Of a stretch of 64,000 bases of DNA, positions 59,023-64,000 are shown one piece after another. Made by a program: the position numbers and the translations under genes. Within the stretch, counting starts at the first letter, position 1; each line of letters begins with the position of its first letter. The notes under the pieces were generated by a model. That model was not told the origin of the DNA. It ran no database searches and worked only from the letters and a program-made list of their open reading frames with translations. This DNA comes from JAWLGZ01 sp041690635 (GTDB taxonomy: Bacteria; Pseudomonadota; Gammaproteobacteria; Thiohalomonadales; Thiohalomonadaceae): assembly GCA_041690635.1 (NCBI GenBank), contig JAWLGZ010000005.1:186001-250000 (forward strand), in the 5' to 3' direction.

Positions 59023-59862
59023 TTACGCCGTCGGATACTGCGATAATCCCACCTTGCAGATATAGGTTCCTGCTTCCCTGTTTCGCTGAATGATGGCGAG
59101 ATTTTCATTCACCCTCTGGCGGCGAACAGGGTGGTACAGGTGGTACACGGCGGCCTGGAATTTAATATTCTTTGTGTGGATGTCGAGCCCGTTGAAGCGC
59201 CACTCAAGGTCGTCATCCTCTCCGCCGGCGCCGGGCAACTCCTCGTTATAACCGTTGATCCTGTACATGTCCTCCCTGTGGCAGGAGAAGTTGCAACCCA
59301 TGATGCCGAGGTGGCGTGTGCTGCTGGCGATGGAGTGCAATAACCGCGAGGAGAAGCCCACCTCATAGGAGCGTACACCATCGAAATGCAAGGGGCCCGC
59401 CAAAAGAAAGTAGAGCAGGCGGTTTTGCAGCGGAAAGATCGCTTCCGGCCTGCTCCTGATTCGCCTTGAGGCGCGCGGTCCCAGGTAGACGCGACGTCCG
59501 GTGCAGACCCGACCAGGTTCAGCGAACTGCAAGTGTCTTTCGACGAAGCGCCGATGGGGAATGCAGTCTCCATCGAGAAAGATCAGGTAATCACTGTTGG
59601 CGCAGGCGATGGCACGATTGACCGCCCGGGTCTTCTGGAAGCCGGCGTCCTCCTGCGTCAGGTGGCGCAATGGCAAGGTGGTGGCAGTCTGCTTGGTGAT
59701 AAAGTCGGCCATCTCATCGCACGTACCATCCTCCGTGACGATGATTTCAAATCCGCGTTCGGTCTGTCGCTCGAGTCCGGCCAGAATGCAGTTGAGTGCC
59801 TCGACATCCTTGTAGACGGCGATGATGACGCTGGCTTTGAACCTTTTGGCCCTGGTTTTCAT
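59023..59862 (-). CDS. Family 2 glycosyltransferase
   Basis: A 279-residue GT-A fold glycosyltransferase. ASVIIAVYKDVEALNCILAGLERQ opens the domain, YLIFLDGDCIPH carries the metal-binding DxD-type motif, and GAGGEDDDLEWRFN holds the catalytic ED motif. A galactosyltransferase-like C-terminal part is present. Acceptor and donor are unknown. It is oriented opposite to the preceding genes and shares the strand with the next methyltransferase, deacetylase and GT genes. Confidence 0.85.
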   Translation of the reverse strand: MKTRAKRFKASVIIAVYKDVEALNCILAGLERQTERGFEIIVTEDGTCDEMADFITKQTATTLPLRHLTQEDAGFQKTRAVNRAIACANSDYLIFLDGDCIPHRRFVERHLQFAEPGRVCTGRRVYLGPRASRRIRSRPEAIFPLQNRLLYFLLAGPLHFDGVRSYEVGFSSRLLHSIASSTRHLGIMGCNFSCHREDMYRINGYNEELPGAGGEDDDLEWRFNGLDIHTKNIKFQAAVYHLYHPVRRQRVNENLAIIQRNREAGTYICKVGLSQYPTA

Positions 59863-59901
59863 GGTTTCCCTGGATTGCTTTCGATTAGGGGGCAGGCAGA
59901 A

Positions 59902-60699
59902 CTATTTGTGAAGCACGGCAACAAAATTGCCGTCCGCCTCCTCGAATGCGGGGTGGCATTGGATGCTACGGAAGCCCACCCGCTCGGCCAGCCTTTTGAC
60001 ATTGGCGCAATTGAAGAGGTGGAGATGCTCCAGCGGCTTCAGGGCACCCCACCCGCAACCATCCCGAACAGCGCGATCACATCCGACGTCCGGCGTCTGG
60101 ATCACCAGTACACCGCCGGGCTTCAGCAGGTCATGAGTCCGCTTTAGATCACCAAGGACATCTTCAAAGTGCTCGATAACGTCGATGCCGGTGATTAGAT
60201 CAAAACTGCCTTCACCGAGTATGGGGGCGGCATCTTCAAAACGCTGCGAGAGGATATGGGTCCGGTATTGGGGATAGGAGTTCACAAACGGTCGAATGAC
60301 CTCGGGAACCAACTCGATGCCGTAGACATTCCATCCCCGTGCATCGGCAGCAGCGAGCAGGAAGCCCTTGTTGCAACCGATGTCCAGATACTTGCGTCCC
60401 GTGCCGGCGGCTTGCACCTGGTCATCGGCAAACTGAAATATCTTTTCGGCACGCTGCATGGACGTCTGGAAGTTTTTCGCACGGGAGAAACGGCGAAAGG
60501 GTGCTGTGATCCGCCTGCGCAGGGATTTGAGCCGGTCGCCGCTGTAGGCCTTGTAGAGTTGATCGGGGGGAAGCAGGCGATCGATGTAAACCAGGCCGCA
60601 GTGGGTGCAACGCAGGTAGTCCTGGCCGTCGAGCCGGCAGAACTCCTCTGCAAACTGGTTTGTCTCACAGACCACGCATGCGCGCCGTTCCATACCCAT
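59902..60699 (-). CDS. SAM-dependent methyltransferase with N-terminal zinc ribbon
   Basis: A 265-residue protein. An N-terminal Cys4 zinc ribbon (ACVVCETN and LRCTHCGLVYID) leads to a Methyltransf_23 domain with KYLDIGCNKGFLLAAADARG (about residues 99-118), FDLITGIDVIEHFEDV and GGVLVIQTPDVG. Such zinc-ribbon methyltransferases modify sugars in surface polysaccharide clusters, and the substrate is unknown. AGAGG precedes ATG 60699. A second Met two codons later is possible. Confidence 0.8.
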   Translation of the reverse strand: MGMERRACVVCETNQFAEEFCRLDGQDYLRCTHCGLVYIDRLLPPDQLYKAYSGDRLKSLRRRITAPFRRFSRAKNFQTSMQRAEKIFQFADDQVQAAGTGRKYLDIGCNKGFLLAAADARGWNVYGIELVPEVIRPFVNSYPQYRTHILSQRFEDAAPILGEGSFDLITGIDVIEHFEDVLGDLKRTHDLLKPGGVLVIQTPDVGCDRAVRDGCGWGALKPLEHLHLFNCANVKRLAERVGFRSIQCHPAFEEADGNFVAVLHK

Positions 60700-60738
60700 T
60701 GGAGCCTCTGTTCAAAAGTGGGTTTGCCGTGAAGTATC

Positions 60739-62010
60739 CTAGAAATCTTTCCCTCTCACCCGGCAGTAGCGATAGTACCAGCCTGACGTCTTTTTCCAGA
60801 ATGCAAAGGGACGGGTCCCCGGAAAGATGGTGGCGCGACGGATCCGGTAGAGGTCATCTGCGAGGCGTACCGGGCCGCTGACGGTTGCCACGCCAAAGCG
60901 GTAGCCGGCGGCGCGGACGGCCTGGGTTTCCCGGTCGCCGAGATCCCCGTAGGGGTAGGCGAACGAGACCACATCGGTTCCCAGAAGTTCGGACAGACGC
61001 AGACGCGACGCCACCAGTTCCTCGTGCAGTTCGTCGGGCGTGAGCGCTGGCAAATGGCGGTGACGTAAACCGTGGGATCCAATTTCGATCCGGCCCGAAC
61101 CGTGACAGGTACGCAGCTGCGCGTCATCCATCAATGGAGCCTCCGGTTCGCCCGCCGGCAGGTCCCAGGCATTGGTGCGTATGTTCCGGTCGCCGAGGGC
61201 GAAGATGACGGCACGGGCATCGTGCTTCTCCAGCAAGGGCAGCAGGTTGCTGTGGTTGTCCTCATAGCCGTCATCGAAGGTGAGTATTACCGGCCGCTTC
61301 GGCAGCGGATCGGTCAGCAGGTCCTTGAAGGTGACTGTGGTGAATCCCCGTTTGCGCAGGTGCGCAAGCTGATCGTCCAGTTCATCGCGGGTGACGAAGA
61401 CACGGAATTTGCTGTCGGTCGGCGCTTCCGTGACCACCCGGTGGTAGGTGAGCACCGGGATCTCCCGGTAGCGGGCCAGGCGCCGGGCGAGGTTCGCCTC
61501 TTCGTAGACCTTCATCACCTGTGCGCAAACGGCCGTTTGCCCATATTCCGCCAGGTATCCAGGATATCGAGTGAGGTCAGTTTCCAGTTTGCCGGAAAGG
61601 AATCTGGTCACCTCATCTTCCAGCCGATCGATATCGGGAAACTCGGTCTCGGCACAGTCGCCGAAGTTTGTCGCCTTCGCTCGCGCGATGGTCGATTCGT
61701 TCACCAGACCGACGAAGGCGCGTTCGCCGACCGCGATGACCGGCCGACCGCAGGCCATCGCCTCCAGGGCAACCCGTCCGGCCCCGATGACCAGATCGGC
61801 CTTGCGCATGAAAGGGGTGACATCGGATACGAAGTCCACGAGCGTCACGTTATCGCCTGCCGCCGTGGTGAAGCGCTCGCTCATCGGTCCGCCCACCAGG
61901 GTGAAGTGTGCAGACGGGAAACGGGGTGCGATCCGGGTCAGCAGCCGGTACGCAAGGTCGCCCTTCGGGCCGGTCAGCCGACCCACCCAAACTAGCTCAG
62001 TCGATGCCAT
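60739..62010 (-). CDS. C-terminal half of a GT4 glycosyltransferase fused to a NodB polysaccharide deacetylase
   Basis: A 423-residue protein. Residues 1-175 are the C-terminal Rossmann half of a GT4 glycosyltransferase, beginning MASTELVWVGRLTGPKG with the donor-site block VIGAGRVALEAMACGRPVIAVGE. Residues about 190-423 are a NodB-type deacetylase with PVLTYHRV, the metal motif LTFDDGYEDNHSNLL, the HGLRHRHLP His motif (SHxxxH-like) and FAYPYGDLG. The ATG at 62010 lies inside the 3' end of the N-terminal GT4 gene, overlapping by 14 bases in another frame. Either a coupled two-chain enzyme or a frameshifted single gene. Confidence 0.72.
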   Translation of the reverse strand: MASTELVWVGRLTGPKGDLAYRLLTRIAPRFPSAHFTLVGGPMSERFTTAAGDNVTLVDFVSDVTPFMRKADLVIGAGRVALEAMACGRPVIAVGERAFVGLVNESTIARAKATNFGDCAETEFPDIDRLEDEVTRFLSGKLETDLTRYPGYLAEYGQTAVCAQVMKVYEEANLARRLARYREIPVLTYHRVVTEAPTDSKFRVFVTRDELDDQLAHLRKRGFTTVTFKDLLTDPLPKRPVILTFDDGYEDNHSNLLPLLEKHDARAVIFALGDRNIRTNAWDLPAGEPEAPLMDDAQLRTCHGSGRIEIGSHGLRHRHLPALTPDELHEELVASRLRLSELLGTDVVSFAYPYGDLGDRETQAVRAAGYRFGVATVSGPVRLADDLYRIRRATIFPGTRPFAFWKKTSGWYYRYCRVRGKDF

Positions 62011-62467
62011 TGCGAACGAGGTGGATCTGGGCATCCCGAAGGCGGAGTTCGGTGCGGATATGCTCGGCAATGTGCTCACAGACGGCGATGATGTGCCGGC
62101 CGTAGACATTGTGGCGGGAGCGGGCGGCACGTCGGCTCTGCCGGCCGTGCATGGTCGACACGTAGGTTACCGGGACCATTCGGCTCACGATGTTGGCGAT
62201 CCAGCTCGCCGCACGTGAATGCGCGTGGATCAGATCGACCTCCTCCTCACGACAGAGCCGCGCGAGGCGGCGAATGTTGCGCACACGGTTGACCAGCGAG
62301 CGGTCGTGGATACGCATTGGGATGTACCGGCCTTCGGTGGCGACGCTCAGCGTGTCCGAAACGATCAGACACTCGTGCCCCTGTTCCACTTGGCAGCGGA
62401 TCAGCCCTGCGGCATACACCTCCGGTCCGGTGAGGTGGGTTTGCGACAGCAGGTGAAGGATCTTCAT
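61997..62467 (-). CDS. N-terminal half of a GT4 glycosyltransferase
   Basis: A 156-residue protein equal to the acceptor-binding N-terminal Rossmann domain of GT4 enzymes. MKILHLLSQTHLTGPEVYAAGLI, VDLIHAHSRAASWIANIVSR and the terminal IAVCEHIAEHIRTELRLRDAQIHLVRNGID are typical. The frame stops right after NGID, where the linker to the C-terminal domain normally begins. The C-terminal domain is encoded by the overlapping gene ending at 60739. The start overlaps the end of the GT9 gene by four bases. Confidence 0.72.
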   Translation of the reverse strand: MKILHLLSQTHLTGPEVYAAGLIRCQVEQGHECLIVSDTLSVATEGRYIPMRIHDRSLVNRVRNIRRLARLCREEEVDLIHAHSRAASWIANIVSRMVPVTYVSTMHGRQSRRAARSRHNVYGRHIIAVCEHIAEHIRTELRLRDAQIHLVRNGID

Positions 62468-63483
62468 GCCGCCTTCCGCACGCTCTTCAACATCCCGGCG
62501 CTCGACTCGAATACCTCATCCACCGAGGGCAGTTCGCCGTCGGGTCGGAACACCGCATCATGGCGGCCGTCCCGCGGCCAGTAGGTGTAGGGGATGGTGG
62601 AGAAGAAGATGCCGACGGTGGGGGTACCGGCGGCGATGGCAGCATTGCGGACACCGGTATCGTTGGCCACCACCAGTGAGGCGCCCTGCAACAGCGACAT
62701 CAGCTCATCAAGACTGGCTGTCTTCGCTCCCTCCACATTGGGGAGGTCACCCTGGGCGCTCAGGATATCGTCAATCGACTCCCACTCCTTGACCCCCTCA
62801 AGAACCACATGGTCGTGGTCCGGGTAGCGCTCCGCCATCCGCGCCACCAAATCGGCAAACCGTTCGTGCGGCCAGCATTTGCCGGGAATGGATGCGGAGG
62901 GGAAATAGACCACGTAGGGACGCGGCCGTTGGAGAGGGGACGATGTCAGCGCAAAGTCGAGAGGGTGGCGGGTGTGGAAACCGAAGAGGTGGAGCATGTC
63001 CATCATCACGTCGGCCTCGAAGCGGAATTCGCTACGCAGGACCGCGACATCGTACAAGAGCGGGCGCTGCCAGGCGTGGTACGGGAAGCCGACCTTGAGC
63101 CCGGCTTTGTTCAGCAGACAGAGCCAGTAGGAGCGGGTGGTACCGGCCGCATCGAACAGGATGTCGTGGTAGCCGAGCGCCCGCCCGGCGGCTATCTGCT
63201 CGCGCAGGGATGCCTGTCGATTGTCACTGCCGATGGCAACATGCACCCGGTCGACGAGATCCGTCGGTGCGCCGTAGGTGTAGTTGCTGACCAGGCTGAG
63301 CGTAATCGACGCATTCGGAAAGTGGCGGCGCACCTCGTGAATGAAAGGGCGCGTGATGATCATGTCGCCGATGGCGGCATGACGGATGATCGCAATCGAC
63401 TCGACGCGCTCGGGGTTCAGCCGGGCCGCTTTTTCGCGACCTTTCCGGGACGCCCATGCGCCCCGTACAAACCACAATTTCAT
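62464..63483 (-). CDS. Heptosyltransferase-type glycosyltransferase, family 9
   Basis: A 339-residue GT9 protein. SIAIIRHAAIGDMIITRPFIHEVRRHFP is the N-terminal motif, YFPSASIPGKCWPHERFADLVARM the middle, and LVVANDTGVRNAAIAAGTPTVGIFF the C-terminal donor-site block. A basic 25-residue leader precedes the fold. It belongs with the other GT9 genes of the cluster and likely builds inner or outer core. Its substrate is unknown. It is divergent from the GT9 gene at 63567. Confidence 0.85.
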   Translation of the reverse strand: MKLWFVRGAWASRKGREKAARLNPERVESIAIIRHAAIGDMIITRPFIHEVRRHFPNASITLSLVSNYTYGAPTDLVDRVHVAIGSDNRQASLREQIAAGRALGYHDILFDAAGTTRSYWLCLLNKAGLKVGFPYHAWQRPLLYDVAVLRSEFRFEADVMMDMLHLFGFHTRHPLDFALTSSPLQRPRPYVVYFPSASIPGKCWPHERFADLVARMAERYPDHDHVVLEGVKEWESIDDILSAQGDLPNVEGAKTASLDELMSLLQGASLVVANDTGVRNAAIAAGTPTVGIFFSTIPYTYWPRDGRHDAVFRPDGELPSVDEVFESSAGMLKSVRKAA

Positions 63484-63566
63484 ACCTGTGTCCCGTTCAC
63501 ATCATCTCGACGGCAGACAGCCGTTGGCGGGCCTGCCTATAATGCCCCGAATCCGCGGGTACGATT

Positions 63567-64000
63567 ATGAAACCGACTCCCGAGCGAATCCTCATCATTC
63601 GCAACGACAAACTGGGCGACTTCACTCTCAGCCTGCCGGTCTTCACTCAACTCAGGCAGCACCTGCCCGGCGCCGAACTGCACGCACTGGTGCCTGCCTA
63701 TACCCGACCGGTGGCAGAGGCGTGTCCCGCCATCGATGCCACCGTGATTGACCCCGGCCCCGGCGCAGGATTCAGGGCACAGTCACTTCTCGCCCGTGAA
63801 CTGCGGCGCAACCGCTATGACGCAGCGCTGACGCTCTTCTCCACAACCCGGGTCGGTCTGCTGCTTCTGACCGTCGGCATCCCCTACCGTTTGGCGCCGG
63901 CGACCAAACTTTCTCAGCTATTCTACAACCACCGCCACACCCAGCGGCGGTCGCGTTCGGAAAAGCCGGAGTACCGCTACAACCTTGATCTCGCCGAGCG
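63567..64000 (+). CDS. GT9 heptosyltransferase-like protein, 3' end cut by window edge
   Basis: The frame is open from ATG 63567 to the window end, giving 144 residues. RILIIRNDKLGDFTLSLPVFTQLRQHLPGAELHALVP is the N-terminal GT9 motif, followed by RYDAALTLFSTTRVGLLLLTVG. The donor-binding C-terminal half is outside the window. It is the third GT9 gene in the cluster. Confidence 0.85.
   Translation, partial: MKPTPERILIIRNDKLGDFTLSLPVFTQLRQHLPGAELHALVPAYTRPVAEACPAIDATVIDPGPGAGFRAQSLLARELRRNRYDAALTLFSTTRVGLLLLTVGIPYRLAPATKLSQLFYNHRHTQRRSRSEKPEYRYNLDLAE

Noticed and set aside
1..64000. CRISPR arrays, tRNA or rRNA genes
   Set aside because: No regularly spaced direct repeats and no tRNA- or rRNA-like sequence were recognised. 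The short repeats present are palindromic REP-type elements.

Overview
The window reads as a continuous piece of a GC-rich gammaproteobacterial chromosome. Gammaproteobacterial markers are the dusB-fis-purH-purD block, the glnE-ilvE pair beside lipopolysaccharide core genes, lpxL/waaA/kdkA, cutA-dsbD and fxsA-groES-groEL. A proteobacterial phosphoribulokinase gene (22227-23129) points to a Calvin-cycle autotroph. Together with a periplasmic DsrE-family protein, a periplasmic SoxW-like thioredoxin and two proteins with c-type-heme DUF3365 domains, this suggests a sulfur-oxidising Chromatiales-like lineage. The genus cannot be fixed from the sequence alone.

Layout. 1-8850: mostly small envelope and unknown proteins (partial hotdog thioesterase, YhcH, YbaN, DoxX, a dienelactone-hydrolase-like protein without a recognisable triad, DsrE-like, TraB/GumN, RluA-type pseudouridine synthase), interrupted by a MITE-like hairpin element at 4905-5075. 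9016-21560: a SPOR-domain membrane protein with a FliM-like N-terminal peptide, an orphan MbcA/ParS/Xre-type protein, a DUF1540 protein, MltC, a PAS histidine kinase, a broken CZB-domain gene, a DUF3365 heme protein, a CBS protein, an HU-like protein with a histone-H1-like tail, YjbQ, an AEC transporter, an SH3 protein, Tas and RimO. 21684-29699, almost all on the minus strand: prk, then prmA-DUF3426-dusB-fis-purH-purD. 30043-36870: an accessory block on the plus strand (heme chemoreceptor, MNT-HEPN fusion, XRE-ImmA regulator with a PIN protein, a truncated duplicate of the MNT-HEPN gene, a SEC-C protein, a PfpI-family protein). It sits between accC and prmA, which are neighbours in many gammaproteobacteria. 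36983-39234: aroQ-accB-accC. 39508-44112: a second interruption (thioredoxin-like, beta-propeller, TPR lipoprotein, adenylate cyclase) between aroQ and dsbD. 44330-49724: dsbD, cutA, fxsA, and groES-groEL behind a CIRCE operator and ending in a strong terminator. 49976-64000: glnE, ilvE, a zinc-finger protein, then a lipid A/Kdo/core-oligosaccharide cluster (lpxL, waaA, kdkA, three GT9 heptosyltransferase-type genes, GT2, two methyltransferases, a GT4 split in two with its C-terminal half fused to a NodB deacetylase).

How the genes work together. Housekeeping blocks cover fatty-acid initiation (AccBC), chorismate synthesis (AroQ), purine synthesis (PurHD), translation modification (PrmA, DusB, RimO, RluA-type), protein folding (GroESL, DsbD) and LPS inner-core assembly. 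The accessory block carries the toxin-antitoxin-like and sensory functions. A family of short palindromic REP repeats (core GTAGGAGCCCG...CGGGCGAA) occurs at four intergenic sites between 31.8 and 54.1 kb, two of them inside or at the edge of the accessory block.

The most unusual features are the composite MNT-HEPN / XRE-ImmA / PIN locus flanked by a full and a deleted gene copy, the FliM-like peptide on a SPOR protein, the split GT4-deacetylase gene, the tandem DsbD alpha domains, and the hairpin element inserted exactly at a stop codon.
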